A stretch of 64,000 bases of DNA from positions 2,412,001 to 2,476,000 of the forward strand of contig NZ_CP109811.1 of the NCBI RefSeq assembly GCF_014856545.2, written 5' to 3'. The position numbers and the translations under genes were made by a program. How positions within the stretch are numbered: the stretch's first letter is position 1; every line of letters starts with the position of its first letter. This DNA comes from Mesobacillus jeotgali (GTDB taxonomy: Bacteria; Bacillota; Bacilli; Bacillales; Cytobacillaceae). The notes beneath the pieces were generated by a model. The model ran no database searches. It saw only the letters and a list, made by a program, of their open reading frames with translations, and was not told the origin of the DNA. Of the stretch, positions 41,423 through 50,711 are shown piece by piece.

Positions 41423-42883
41423 TTGGAAGCTTTTGTTTCTTGGCTCAATGGGATTCTTTGGAGCAATCCGGTTATTTACATTATTCTTGGAATCGGTTTG
41501 ATCTTCTCAATCCTGACACGATTTTTGCAAATTAGACTTGTGAAGGACATGGTTATGCTAATGTTTAAAGGAAGAAGTTCCGATGCGGGCGTTTCGTCTT
41601 TTCAGGCCTTATCTATCGCATTATCTGGCCGTGTAGGAACTGGTAACATCGCAGGTACTGCTACTGCTATCGCAATGGGGGGACCTGGTGCGGTTTTCTG
41701 GATGTGGGCGATTGCGTTTATCGGGGCAAGCAGTGCGTTTGTAGAATCCACATTAGCCCAGATTTACAAAGTCAAACAAGACGGTCTCTACCGAGGCGGC
41801 CCAGCATACTACATCGAAAAGGGCCTTGGTATCAAGTGGTTCGCTATTGCTTTTGCCATAGCTGCATTGCTGGCAATGTCATTGCTGATGCCAGGAATTC
41901 AGTCTAACTCGATCGCACTTGGTCTTGAAAACGCATTTGGCGTTAGCAAGACAGTGACAGGAGTTATCGTGATCGCTCTTTTGGCTTTAATCATTTTCGG
42001 AGGCGTTAAAAGGATTGCAACTGTTGCCCAATATACAGTTCCATTCATGGCCGTAGGATACATCCTTGTTGCTCTTATCATCATTGGAATGAATATCTCA
42101 GAAGTTCCTGCGGTGTTCGCTTTAATCTTCAAAAGTGCATTCGGTGCTGACTCAATGTTTGGCGGTATTCTTGGCAGCGCGATTGCATGGGGTGTAAAAC
42201 GCGGTATCTATTCCAATGAAGCAGGTCAGGGTACAGGGCCTCACGCAGCAGCTGCTGCTGAAGTATCGCACCCGGCTAAACAAGGTCTGGTCCAGGCTTT
42301 CTCTGTTTATATCGATACTTTATTCGTTTGTTCTGCTACAGCGTTCATGATCCTGTTCACTGGAATGTTCAACACGGTTGGTGCTGACGGGGCATTCATA
42401 GTCGAAAACCTAAAAGGCGTAGAAGCTGGTCCTGGATATACACAGGCTGCAGTAGATGCGGTTCTTCCTGGGTTCGGTGCTGAATTCGTTGCTGTAGCAC
42501 TTTTCTTCTTCGCTTTCACTACAATCATGGCATACTATTATATGGCTGAGACTAATATTGCTTATCTCCTTAGAGGAAGAAACGGCAAGGTGCCAATGTT
42601 CATCCTGAAAATCGTTATCCTTGGAGCTGTCTTCTATGGAGCCGTAAAAGAGGCGTCGCTCGCATGGGCGCTTGGTGATGCAGGCCTGGGATTGATGGTA
42701 TGGCTCAACCTAATAGCCATTGTCCTGCTCGCGAAACCGGCATTGATTGCCTTGAAGGACTATGAGGAGCAGAAAAAACAAGGACTTGATCCAGTCTTCA
42801 ATTCCAAAAAACTCGGTATCAAAAATGCTGAATACTGGGAAGAAGAATATTCCTTCAATCATGATAAGGAAAAAGTTTCTTAA
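41423..42883 (+). CDS. Sodium:alanine/glycine symporter (AGCS family)
   Basis: This 486-residue AGCS membrane transporter has GRVGTGNIAGTATAIAMGGPGAVFWMW, GGPAYYIEKGLG and KRGIYSNEAGQGTGPHAAAAA, the hallmark segments of alanine/glycine:Na+ symporters such as AlsT. It takes up alanine or glycine with sodium. TTG start after AAGGGGG. The last ~40 residues are charged and cytoplasmic. It forms a single-gene unit between the repeat array and a terminator. No glycine riboswitch or other leader structure was found upstream. Confidence 0.93.
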   Translation: MEAFVSWLNGILWSNPVIYIILGIGLIFSILTRFLQIRLVKDMVMLMFKGRSSDAGVSSFQALSIALSGRVGTGNIAGTATAIAMGGPGAVFWMWAIAFIGASSAFVESTLAQIYKVKQDGLYRGGPAYYIEKGLGIKWFAIAFAIAALLAMSLLMPGIQSNSIALGLENAFGVSKTVTGVIVIALLALIIFGGVKRIATVAQYTVPFMAVGYILVALIIIGMNISEVPAVFALIFKSAFGADSMFGGILGSAIAWGVKRGIYSNEAGQGTGPHAAAAAEVSHPAKQGLVQAFSVYIDTLFVCSATAFMILFTGMFNTVGADGAFIVENLKGVEAGPGYTQAAVDAVLPGFGAEFVAVALFFFAFTTIMAYYYMAETNIAYLLRGRNGKVPMFILKIVILGAVFYGAVKEASLAWALGDAGLGLMVWLNLIAIVLLAKPALIALKDYEEQKKQGLDPVFNSKKLGIKNAEYWEEEYSFNHDKEKVS

Positions 42884-42898
42884 TAATGTTGCATAGGG

Positions 42899-42930
42899 AG
42901 AGCTGCCTTTTAAAGGGCAGCTCTTCTTTT
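42899..42930 (+). terminator. Terminator of the AGCS gene
   Basis: The 9-bp stem AGAGCTGCC / GGGCAGCTCT with an AT loop and a trailing T-rich run. Confidence 0.85.
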
Positions 42931-43006
42931 TGACTAATTGGTTTGATTATATTGTCCCGGTGGAATGGGTAGAATGAGAGCATTAAGCTCGAATCGGGGG
43001 AATTTC

Positions 43007-43921
43007 ATGAAAATGTTATGCATCGATGGGGGCGGTATAAGAGGCATTTTCCCGATTGCTATCCTGCAAGCCATAGAGGAAGAGTTTGGAAGGCCTGTGG
43101 GTGAACTCTTTGATGTGATTTCAGGAACAAGTACAGGATCAATCATCGCTGCTTCAGCTGCTTTGAACACATCTATGGAAGAGGTGATGGGCAGGTACGA
43201 GACTTATGGTGAAAAGATATTTGTGAGAAAATCCAAAATAGGTCTTTTTAAGAGTGTTTATAGTGACAGGTATTTACGTCGACTGTTAAAACAGGCCTTC
43301 AAGGAAGTTACTCTTGGCGATATCGAAAAGCCTTTGTTGATACCGGCTGTCGATATAACACATGGGAAACCTTACATCCATCGAACGGATTTTGGTTACT
43401 CGTCCGAAAATGAATTATCAATAAAGTTGTGGGATGCTGTTCTATCGTCTTGTTCAGCGCCAATCTACTTTCCACCCAACAATGTAAACAATCAATATTT
43501 ATCAATCGATGGAGGACTATGGGCTAATAATCCATCTTTGGTTTGTGTGACGGAAGCTTTGCATCACTTTAAAACCGACTTGGCTGACATCCATATACTG
43601 TCGATTGGAACTGGCCAACAGAATATCGATTTTTCCATAGGCGAGGAAAAGTACTGGGGCATCCGACAATGGCTGCCTTTCCATTTTCCAACTTTAAAGG
43701 TTACCCCAAAATTATTGGATCTTGCGATGGATTTATCCTCTGAATCAGTTTCTTATCACTGTCGGCTTTTGCTAGGCGATCATTATCTCCGGCTAAATAC
43801 AGAACTTTCAGAAGAAGTACCTTTTGATGATTTTACTAATATGGCGGAACTCAAGAATCTTGGACGTCAGGTTTTTCAAGATAATAAAGACAAAATAGCC
43901 TCTTTTTTATCAAGGAAATAG
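43007..43921 (+). CDS. Patatin-like phospholipase
   Basis: This 304-residue patatin-fold lipase has the oxyanion loop DGGGIRGIFP at residues 6-15, the nucleophile elbow GTSTG, and the catalytic Asp in IDGGLWANNP. It hydrolyses acyl groups from phospholipids or other lipids with a Ser-Asp dyad. The ATG at 43007 has GGGGGAA upstream; the longer open frame from 42965 is not favoured. The fold is shared with CBASS effector CapV, but no cyclic-nucleotide synthase is adjacent, so a stand-alone role is more likely. Confidence 0.88.
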   Translation: MKMLCIDGGGIRGIFPIAILQAIEEEFGRPVGELFDVISGTSTGSIIAASAALNTSMEEVMGRYETYGEKIFVRKSKIGLFKSVYSDRYLRRLLKQAFKEVTLGDIEKPLLIPAVDITHGKPYIHRTDFGYSSENELSIKLWDAVLSSCSAPIYFPPNNVNNQYLSIDGGLWANNPSLVCVTEALHHFKTDLADIHILSIGTGQQNIDFSIGEEKYWGIRQWLPFHFPTLKVTPKLLDLAMDLSSESVSYHCRLLLGDHYLRLNTELSEEVPFDDFTNMAELKNLGRQVFQDNKDKIASFLSRK

Positions 43922-43979
43922 GCTTTAAACTGGCTAAAAATTTCTTTTTAACTTAGGCTTAAACAGTATGTGGTTTACA

Positions 43980-43995
43980 TAGTATTGAAATACTA
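43980..43995. promoter_or_regulatory. Palindrome before the DUF1292 gene
   Basis: TAGTATTGAAATACTA is a perfect inverted repeat with 7-bp arms and a 2-nt centre, about 30 bp upstream of the DUF1292 start. Possible operator or part of a promoter; binder unknown. Confidence 0.3.
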
Positions 43996-44026
43996 TCTGT
44001 GTAAAAAAAGACAGGAGGTACTATCA

Positions 44027-44296
44027 ATGGAAAAACTTGAAGTTGGTGAAGTATTCACAATTAGTGATGAAAATGATGAGGAGCAAGAGGTAGAGGTTAT
44101 TGGGACTGTGACAATAGAGGGCACTGACTATGCAGCGGTAAGCTTCGTAGAGGATCTGCAAACAGAAACGGATGAAGATATTGATATCTTTTTCTTAAAA
44201 GTAGATGAAGATGGAGACTTAGCTGCAATTGACTCGGATGAAGAATTCGAAAAAGTTTCTTCCGCGTTTGATGAAATGCTGAATGAAGAAGAATAG
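44027..44296 (+). CDS. DUF1292-family small acidic protein
   Basis: This 89-residue, very acidic protein has the DUF1292 pattern: GEVFTISDENDEEQEVEVIGT, ADYVAV-like GTDYAAVSF and a long Asp/Glu-rich tail ending EEFEKVSSAFDEM. Relatives are common in Firmicutes; no function is established. AGGAGG at 44012-44017 selects the ATG at 44027. It appears as a single gene with no informative neighbours. Confidence 0.82.
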   Translation: MEKLEVGEVFTISDENDEEQEVEVIGTVTIEGTDYAAVSFVEDLQTETDEDIDIFFLKVDEDGDLAAIDSDEEFEKVSSAFDEMLNEEE

Positions 44297-44432
44297 TGAG
44301 CAGGAGAAAGGTTAATCCTTTCTCTTTTTTTGGTATTATTAGTAGAAGGCAAGCATCTTCACGTAAAAAAGTTGTAAATAGAAGGAAATCAAACGAGTTT
44401 GTCGAATTGTTTTTTGGAAGGAGTTGATTCCA

Positions 44433-44702
44433 TTGGATAGCGTCATCCTTGTTACCTTTAAAATCAAGGGAATACCCATACCTATTAAAATAGCCTCTAC
44501 TAATGAACCCACCAGGGAGCAAATACTGAAGAAAATTACTGACTTGGCGAATGGATATGACTTATCCGGCGAAATCCAATTCAAGAAGCTCCTTAAAGAG
44601 AACGGCCATAAAATGTATATCTATGAAATCGGTGACAGGAAATGCATGGTGCTCGTAGAAAAGCTTGAAAAGATTAAAGAGTTTGAGGAAATCGACACTT
44701 AA
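44433..44702 (+). CDS. Hypothetical small protein (~89 residues)
   Basis: I do not recognise this protein. It begins with a short beta-rich stretch (SVILVTFKIKGIPIPIKI), then a helix (REQILKKITDLANGY), and a charged C-terminus (VLVEKLEKIKEFEE). There is no signal peptide or membrane segment. GGAAGGAG at 44416-44423 fits the TTG at 44433. It follows the DUF1292 gene on the same strand with its own ribosome site and is closed by a terminator-like hairpin, so it looks genuinely expressed. Confidence 0.65.
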   Translation: MDSVILVTFKIKGIPIPIKIASTNEPTREQILKKITDLANGYDLSGEIQFKKLLKENGHKMYIYEIGDRKCMVLVEKLEKIKEFEEIDT

Positions 44703-44737
44703 TCCGGATCATCAATGTATTTATAAATTCTTATTTA

Positions 44738-44766
44738 AAAACCCAGCGGCACAATGCCCTGGGTTA
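44738..44766. terminator. Terminator-like hairpin between convergent genes
   Basis: AAACCCAG pairs with CTGGGTT around a 13-nt loop; it lies between the + small gene and the minus-strand phosphatase. Confidence 0.5.
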
Positions 44767-44828
44767 TATCGCGTCAAAAAATACGATTTTATGCTTCTGA
44801 AATTTTTATAAGGATTACCTGTTTTAGA

Positions 44829-46892
44829 TTATTCAACATTTTCACCGTAATCCACAGTCATGAGCAAGGTATTTTCAAGTCTGCTTTTCTCAACCTTCAG
44901 GTATCCGATGGAGTTTTTCGTTTCGGCAATGCTGCCATCTTCGAATGAATAATACTGAATACTTTCTTCCCATAAAAGCTGTTCTTTGGGATTCACCTCA
45001 CTTTTTCCAAGCGTGAGGTTGTAAGTTTCCCCACAGCTGCGGTAAAGAGACTGTTCTTTTCGTTTACTTGCGTTGAGCCAGAGCACGGACTTCATTAACA
45101 CTCCCCATAATCCGGTAAAACTCTCATTACGAATAGGACTGCTCGTGAATTGATAAAAGGATTGTTTTTCACCAGAACTCCATTGAACATCTGACTTCAC
45201 GGATGATGAGAAGTGGACATCTCCAGATAGCAACACAGAGTACGCAGGGTCCCAGGAAGCAACTTGAGATATAAAAGCATGAAAGCCTTTACCATTATAT
45301 TTCCATCCGTCAAAATCAAATGTAGTCTGGACGGGGAAACCCAGTACTTTGAAGGGATATACATACTTATGGAGAAAGGATTCAATTAATCCCATCCCAT
45401 AAAAAGGAGCTGGGGAAACGATATTCAAGGGCGTTTTTCTTCTCCAGCCGCTCTGCAGCAATTTTCGGCTTATATCTTCCCAGCCTGCTTCGCTGATCAA
45501 TACCGGCGTGCGTGTTGTTTCTTCGATCAAGCTGCCCAGTTTAACTGCCTCCGGTCTAGGATCGAACTCCCGTTGGGTCCTTGTATCAAGGAAAACTGTT
45601 TTTGGATTGGTCGGAGCAATGAAATGCCAGGAGTGAAAGTTCCAAAGATGATTCAACCCAGCCTTATAGCCAGCGGAATCAATGCTGGATGATGTTAGAT
45701 AGCTTTTAACTTCCTTAACGAATTCACGGTCAAAGTTATCAGGTTCATTGCCCCAACCCTGGAAAAGCCAGTAGGCAGCAAGTCCGTTTCCGATGATATG
45801 CTTTCCTAAGGAAGAATCTCTTACAGCAGAGGTCCACTTATGGGATATATTCCAATCATCTGTCAGGTCGTGATCATCAAAAATCATATAGGTTGGCGTG
45901 TTTGCCATTAAGCGTCTTGCCGCAGATAGTGAGACTACAAAGTCCCTGACATTATCCATTTGCTCCTCGTACCTTGCTTCCAGCCTGGATAATTCCTTTT
46001 TTCTCTTTTTATCATGATCCAATTTGAGGTGTATTTTATCGCTTTCTTTTAACTGTTTAAAAGAAAGGAGGAGCTCATTCTCATGAATATAATCCCAAAT
46101 TTCGGGGCTCCAGCTGAATAAATACGTAGCAGCATATTCACCAAAAGCAATCAGGTGGTTATCACCTTTCCTTGTTGAAAAATTGGCGAGGTGTTCAATT
46201 AAGAATTGTCTTCCATTCACCTGCTGTAGTCTAGGACTTAAATTTTCCGGTATCAGTTCATTCAATTTATCCTTTTCACTGTCGCTGGCCAGTTCCTTTC
46301 CAAGTTCCGTTATGATGGGAAGAAGCGGATCAGCAACATCATCAGCATAGATCTGATCTCCCATTAAAAATAAAGCATTGGGCCTTTCTGTAAGATCAAG
46401 ATGTTTATTTTCAACTAGCACATCTGCTGCAAAAAGGGCATCATCTCCCTGGCCATGAGGCTTTCGGCAAGAGCCATATAGCAAGTTATCAGGCTCGCTT
46501 TCATGGTTTATAGTAAACGAGGGATACTTAAGGTTTCCATATACGATTGATCGGGGATTTTCAGGGTCCAGCAGATTATAACTGTCTAGAGTACGCACTT
46601 TTCGCCCTTTTTTAAAAAACAGATCATAACCGAGGAGAGTGCAAGGGGGAAAATGTGAATGATCAGGAGAAATCTTTAGCAAATAAATATATAGATTGTC
46701 ACCTGCTTTGAAGGTGTTTGCCTCAGTGTGTGTCCGTAAAGGAATATATTGATACTTTTCGTCACCACTATACTCGATCTGAAATATTTTGGCATCGATT
46801 TCAACATTGGAGCTTAATGAGATCCAAATATATACCGAAGAAGGATCGACCCTTCTAATGATAGGTCCGGATAAGATTGAAGGTAATTTCAT
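44829..46892 (-). CDS. PhoD-like metallophosphatase
   Basis: This 687-residue protein has a beta-rich N-terminal domain of about 140 residues and a PhoD-type calcineurin-like phosphatase core: LFMGDQIYADDV, MIFDDHDLTDDWN and VLLSGDVHFSSS supply the metal ligands. PhoD-type enzymes are phosphodiesterases/monoesterases. There is no signal peptide or Tat motif at the N-terminus, unlike secreted PhoD, so it is probably cytoplasmic. It stands alone on the minus strand. The natural substrate is unknown. Confidence 0.87.
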   Translation of the reverse strand: MKLPSILSGPIIRRVDPSSVYIWISLSSNVEIDAKIFQIEYSGDEKYQYIPLRTHTEANTFKAGDNLYIYLLKISPDHSHFPPCTLLGYDLFFKKGRKVRTLDSYNLLDPENPRSIVYGNLKYPSFTINHESEPDNLLYGSCRKPHGQGDDALFAADVLVENKHLDLTERPNALFLMGDQIYADDVADPLLPIITELGKELASDSEKDKLNELIPENLSPRLQQVNGRQFLIEHLANFSTRKGDNHLIAFGEYAATYLFSWSPEIWDYIHENELLLSFKQLKESDKIHLKLDHDKKRKKELSRLEARYEEQMDNVRDFVVSLSAARRLMANTPTYMIFDDHDLTDDWNISHKWTSAVRDSSLGKHIIGNGLAAYWLFQGWGNEPDNFDREFVKEVKSYLTSSSIDSAGYKAGLNHLWNFHSWHFIAPTNPKTVFLDTRTQREFDPRPEAVKLGSLIEETTRTPVLISEAGWEDISRKLLQSGWRRKTPLNIVSPAPFYGMGLIESFLHKYVYPFKVLGFPVQTTFDFDGWKYNGKGFHAFISQVASWDPAYSVLLSGDVHFSSSVKSDVQWSSGEKQSFYQFTSSPIRNESFTGLWGVLMKSVLWLNASKRKEQSLYRSCGETYNLTLGKSEVNPKEQLLWEESIQYYSFEDGSIAETKNSIGYLKVEKSRLENTLLMTVDYGENVE

Positions 46893-46974
46893 TCATCAGT
46901 TCACCACCGTAGAATTCTTTACTGCTAATTTATTCATGCAATAACTAAACGGTGTCCTACAGGCTATGAACCAT

Positions 46975-47003
46975 AAAGAAAAGGAAGCTAGTTGCGGCTT
47001 CCT
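46975..47003 (-). terminator. Terminator of the GH18 gene
   Basis: The stem AGGAAGC / GCTTCCT with an 8-nt loop, followed on the minus strand by TTTCTTT. Confidence 0.75.
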
Positions 47004-47007
47004 CAAT

Positions 47008-48156
47008 TTACTTCCTAGTATAGTAACGAGTATCTTCCTGTTTCTTTAATTCTCCTGCGATTAAGGCTGTGGCACTATGGTTCCCTTTTGCGTCCAATCC
47101 CGCTTCCCAAAGCATCATGCCGCCCAGCTTTTGTGAGAGGGCAAGATCGGTTTTCTTTTTCAATGTGGAATGGCCATTATAATGGTAGGTCGTCCCATTC
47201 ATTTCGACCTGGTCCTTTCCTGTATTAGCAGGGTGATGTTTGATAAGAGCTTCGTATGAGACCTGTTTGATCGAGGGATCCTCAGGCTGTGCATAGAGCG
47301 GCACACCCAGGACCAGTTTCTCCCTTGAAAATCCATGCTTGTCAAAAAGGGCTGTCCAGTAGGCTACTATATTAGAAGAATAAGAGTAAGGTGATAAATT
47401 AGCAGCGTTATATTCTCCATCCCATTGGCCATCATAGGCCATTAAATTGACATGATCAAAGTACTTGAACATGGATGGCTCGAACACGACAGAGTGAATT
47501 TCAGTCCCTGTCACGCTATGCACCTTGGCATTTACAGCGATGGATAGTTCTTTACCTTTTGGTTTCAGCTGTTCACTTAGCTCCTTTGCGAAGGAAGCGA
47601 GATAGCGGGCATCTTCTAAAGAGCGAGGATGCTCAAAGTCGATATCAATTCCATCAAGCTTTTCGTTTTCTGTAAAACTCACAAGCTCTTGAACTAGTCT
47701 TTTTCTGGATTCAGAGTTGGAAATGGCCGCTTTGAAATAATCATAGGATTCTCCGCCATTAATGTGGTACCAGCCGCCGATTGCCAGCATGACCTTCGTA
47801 TCGTGATTTTTTGCATTAGCAACAACCGCCCTTAAATTTTTGACAGCATGATCTCCATTCATTAACAGGCTGCCATCCGAGTTTGGATGAGCGAAGGAAA
47901 AAATCACATGAGTCATATTTTTATAATCGATCTCTTCAGGCTTCCTGAAATCCTGGACATAGCCGATTAAAACCTTCGCTTCTTGCTTTTTCAATTGTGG
48001 TTCTTTTTTGACTCCAGGTATTTTGGCTGAATGTGCAGCCTGAGTGCTGGTTACTATCGTCTTGCTTTGTTGCGTATTCGAATAGAGTGTTCCAGATATA
48101 AAACCGCCCACGAAGGTGAGGATTATGACCATCAGAGGCAGGAAACGTTTTTTCAT
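47008..48156 (-). CDS. Glycoside hydrolase family 18 protein with N-terminal membrane anchor
   Basis: This 382-residue protein starts with a basic N-terminus and a hydrophobic segment of about 20 residues (signal anchor or signal peptide), then a low-complexity linker to about residue 60 and a GH18 TIM barrel. The catalytic motif is DGIDIDFE, with MLAIGGW (substrate-binding SxGG-like), MAYDGQWDG and a final MMLWEAGLD. It cleaves beta-1,4 GlcNAc polymers such as chitin or peptidoglycan-related glycans outside the membrane. It is a single-gene unit. Confidence 0.9.
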   Translation of the reverse strand: MKKRFLPLMVIILTFVGGFISGTLYSNTQQSKTIVTSTQAAHSAKIPGVKKEPQLKKQEAKVLIGYVQDFRKPEEIDYKNMTHVIFSFAHPNSDGSLLMNGDHAVKNLRAVVANAKNHDTKVMLAIGGWYHINGGESYDYFKAAISNSESRKRLVQELVSFTENEKLDGIDIDFEHPRSLEDARYLASFAKELSEQLKPKGKELSIAVNAKVHSVTGTEIHSVVFEPSMFKYFDHVNLMAYDGQWDGEYNAANLSPYSYSSNIVAYWTALFDKHGFSREKLVLGVPLYAQPEDPSIKQVSYEALIKHHPANTGKDQVEMNGTTYHYNGHSTLKKKTDLALSQKLGGMMLWEAGLDAKGNHSATALIAGELKKQEDTRYYTRK

Positions 48157-48311
48157 AAGGGTATCCTCCTGTGTTTTATCAACCTCAAAATTGTAACAGA
48201 GAATACACCGTTATAGCTGTGGAAATATCAGCCTATCGATTTCAGCAATAGATTAATAAACGGGAATCAGGGAATATAATATATATAACTTAATGATAGG
48301 AGCGGAAAGAT

Positions 48312-49103
48312 ATGGACTCAAAGAAAGTAAGAGCTGAGAGCACGGAAATAAGCTTTTATGATGAAGGCAAAGGTGATCCAATTCTCCTCATACATGGGTT
48401 TGCCGGCAGCAAGCACTATTGGGATCAAATCATTCCCAATTTAGCCAAAGAGTATAGAGTCATCGCACTCGACCTTCCAGGACATGGAGAGTCAGGCATG
48501 GGGAAGGACAAAAATTCCATTGAGGATATGGCCAGTACGATTAAAGAATTATTGGATCAGTTAGGCTTGGATAGAGTCACACTTTTCGGTCATTCACTGG
48601 GCGGATATATCACGCTGGCATTTGCCGAGCTATTCCCACAATATCTAAAAGGGTTTTCCTTGGTGCACTCCACGGCTAATCCTGATTCTGAAGAAGCAAA
48701 GGAAGGCCGGGAAAACAATGCAAAGAAAATCCAGGAAGAGGGTGCTGGACCATTTATCGAAGGACTTTCCCGGAAGCTCTTTTCTCCTGATAACACAGAA
48801 GTGAATGCGAAAGAACTGGAAAAGACAGTCAAAATCGGCATGATGACTAAGGTGGAAGGGCTTGTCAGTGCATTGATGGCGATGAAGGACCGACCAGAGA
48901 GGAATAAAGTGTTAGAGGAAACAGAACTTCCTGTACTCCTGATTGCTGGTGAACAGGACCAAATTATCCCTCCTGAAAAAACATTTACTGTATCGAGACA
49001 AAATATTGAAAAGAAAGTCATTCAAAATGCTGGCCATATGAGCATGTATGAACAGCCTGAGGAACTTGTTAAGGTAATGAAAGATTTCCTTGCAAAAATA
49101 TAA
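48312..49103 (+). CDS. Alpha/beta hydrolase
   Basis: This 263-residue alpha/beta hydrolase has HGFAGSKHYW (oxyanion), the nucleophile elbow GHSLGG near 95, the Asp in GEQDQIIPPE and the catalytic His in AGHMSMYEQPEE. It is likely an esterase or peptidase-like hydrolase of small molecules in the cytoplasm; the family is too broad for a substrate call. AGGAG with good spacing precedes the ATG. It is divergent from the GH18 gene and ends at a clear terminator. Confidence 0.88.
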   Translation: MDSKKVRAESTEISFYDEGKGDPILLIHGFAGSKHYWDQIIPNLAKEYRVIALDLPGHGESGMGKDKNSIEDMASTIKELLDQLGLDRVTLFGHSLGGYITLAFAELFPQYLKGFSLVHSTANPDSEEAKEGRENNAKKIQEEGAGPFIEGLSRKLFSPDNTEVNAKELEKTVKIGMMTKVEGLVSALMAMKDRPERNKVLEETELPVLLIAGEQDQIIPPEKTFTVSRQNIEKKVIQNAGHMSMYEQPEELVKVMKDFLAKI

Positions 49104-49115
49104 CGAGCCGGAACA

Positions 49116-49144
49116 GCCTGTCCACTTAGGGCAGGCATTTTTTC
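49116..49144 (+). terminator. Terminator of the alpha/beta hydrolase gene
   Basis: GCCTGTCC / GGGCAGGC stem with a 5-nt loop, then A and six T residues. Confidence 0.85.
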
Positions 49145-49199
49145 TTTAAAGTTCATGAGTGTTAAAATGGATTTCAGCAAGTGTATAGGAGTGGATATT

Positions 49200-49484
49200 T
49201 TGGTTGACAGAATTATATTAGATGGACGAACAATCATAATCAGTCATTTTGAAATGGACAATACTGGCGGATTAAAGCGAATTTCAGTGCATTTCCCCGT
49301 TACTAGTGAAGATTATCATGATGTCACCACATTATTATATAAAGACGAATTTTATGTGCAGGTTCCTGCGCAAGATGCAGCTTTCAGAGGGAAAATCGTC
49401 GAGTACTCGACCTCTGTTACGAATTTATATAAAATCGGACAGGTCGGTACCTTCAAACTAGCCTTGTTGGAAATAAAGGAGTAA
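49200..49484 (+). CDS. DUF3219-family protein (YkvR-like)
   Basis: This ~94-residue beta-rich protein has DRIILDGRTI, KRISVHFPVTSEDYHDVTTLLY and YSTSVTNLYKIGQVGTF, a pattern I associate with DUF3219 (B. subtilis YkvR). Function is unknown. AGGAGTGG before the TTG at 49200 favours that start over earlier ATGs at 49155 and 49167. The stop lies three bases before the ATG of the LLM oxidoreductase, so the two are co-transcribed. Confidence 0.72.
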   Translation: MVDRIILDGRTIIISHFEMDNTGGLKRISVHFPVTSEDYHDVTTLLYKDEFYVQVPAQDAAFRGKIVEYSTSVTNLYKIGQVGTFKLALLEIKE

Positions 49485-49487
49485 GCC

Positions 49488-50480
49488 ATGAAGTTAAGTA
49501 TACTTGACCAGGCGCCCATATCGGCGGAGCAGACTGCCAGAGATGCATTGGAGCAATCCGTTTTGCTTGCACAGACTGCCGAGAAATTAGGGTATACGCG
49601 CTACTGGATTGCCGAGCACCATGATATACCAGGTTTGGCTTGTCCAGCACCGGAGGTCATGCTGCCCTATATCGGGGCAAGGACAGGCAAGATACGAATA
49701 GGTTCTGGAGCTGTATTGCTTCCACACTACAAACCTTATAAAGTGGCGGAGCTTTATAATTTGCTGGCAACGTTGTTCCCAGGCCGGATTGATATCGGAA
49801 TCGGCCGTGCACCAGGAGGGTCTGCAGAAGCAACAAATGCTTTATCAGATAACTTCCTGCAAAATGTTTGGAAACTGCCTGAATCATTGAAGGACTTGCT
49901 TCATTTTATCAATGACAATCATCCGGAAGACAGCGAACAAGCTAAAATTAAAGCCGCACCCTTACCAGAAGTCCGTCCAGAACCCTGGCTTCTGGGCACG
50001 AGTAAAAAAAGCGCAAGGCTGGCGGCTGAGTACGGAATGGCTTATGCGTTTGGTTTATTTATGAGCGCCCAGGACCCGCAAGACATTTTGCAAGAATATT
50101 ATAATGCCTTCAAGCCAGGAAGCACAAAATCTCCGCAAACCATTTTGACTGTTTCGGCCATTTGTGCTGAAACCAATGAACAAGCAGAAGAGATTGCATC
50201 AAGTTCACTTATATGGAACATCCAGCAGGGAAGAGGAGAAGGTATATCAGGTGTACCTTCGATTGAAGCTGCAAAGAAATACAAGCTTACGGCAGAAGAT
50301 TATCAAACAGTAGAAAACATGAAGCGGAAAATGATTATCGGGAATCCAATGCAAGTAAAAGAGAGATTGCTTGATTTGCATAAGAAGTACAAGGCTGATG
50401 AAATAATGATTCTGACCATCACATACTCACCAGAGGACCGCATAAGGTCATATGAATTGATAGCCGGAGAAACTCTTTAG
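49488..50480 (+). CDS. LLM-class flavin-dependent oxidoreductase (second paralog)
   Basis: This 330-residue luciferase-like protein has the same landmarks as the protein at 34240: RYWIAEHHDIPG, GKIRIGSGAVLLPHYKPY, GRIDIGIGRAPGG, WLLGTSKKSA and ADEIMILTI. It is likely an FMN-dependent monooxygenase or reductase of unknown substrate. It is in an operon with the DUF3219 gene. A 230-bp gap follows, containing a weak hairpin at about 50489-50507 and the promoter of the next gene. Confidence 0.9.
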   Translation: MKLSILDQAPISAEQTARDALEQSVLLAQTAEKLGYTRYWIAEHHDIPGLACPAPEVMLPYIGARTGKIRIGSGAVLLPHYKPYKVAELYNLLATLFPGRIDIGIGRAPGGSAEATNALSDNFLQNVWKLPESLKDLLHFINDNHPEDSEQAKIKAAPLPEVRPEPWLLGTSKKSARLAAEYGMAYAFGLFMSAQDPQDILQEYYNAFKPGSTKSPQTILTVSAICAETNEQAEEIASSSLIWNIQQGRGEGISGVPSIEAAKKYKLTAEDYQTVENMKRKMIIGNPMQVKERLLDLHKKYKADEIMILTITYSPEDRIRSYELIAGETL

Positions 50481-50606
50481 CAGCGAGGGGGACATTTTGT
50501 GTTCCCATAACCGTATTGAGAAACTTTTTTCATCCGGCTATTTGAATTCGTGCTCCAACAGTGCTATTGGGACATGTATACTCTACTTTAACCGTATACT
50601 AACCTC

Positions 50607-50634
50607 TTAACAAATCTTCCATTTAAGGTATAAT
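50607..50634 (+). promoter_or_regulatory. SigA-type promoter of the YeeI gene
   Basis: -35 TTAACA at 50607-50612, a 16-bp spacer and a consensus -10 TATAAT at 50629-50634. It is followed by a leader of about 70 bases. Confidence 0.65.
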
Positions 50635-50711
50635 ATTATCTGTGGGAAGATGCTGCAACATGTATATAAACATTGCAGCGATCTGATATAAGTTGAAAGA
50701 GAGTGGAATTT

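Noticed and set aside
43007..43921. Patatin-like protein as a CBASS CapV-type defence effector
   Set aside because: No cyclic-nucleotide synthase, Cap2/Cap3 or other defence gene is adjacent; neighbours are DUF1292 and a symporter.
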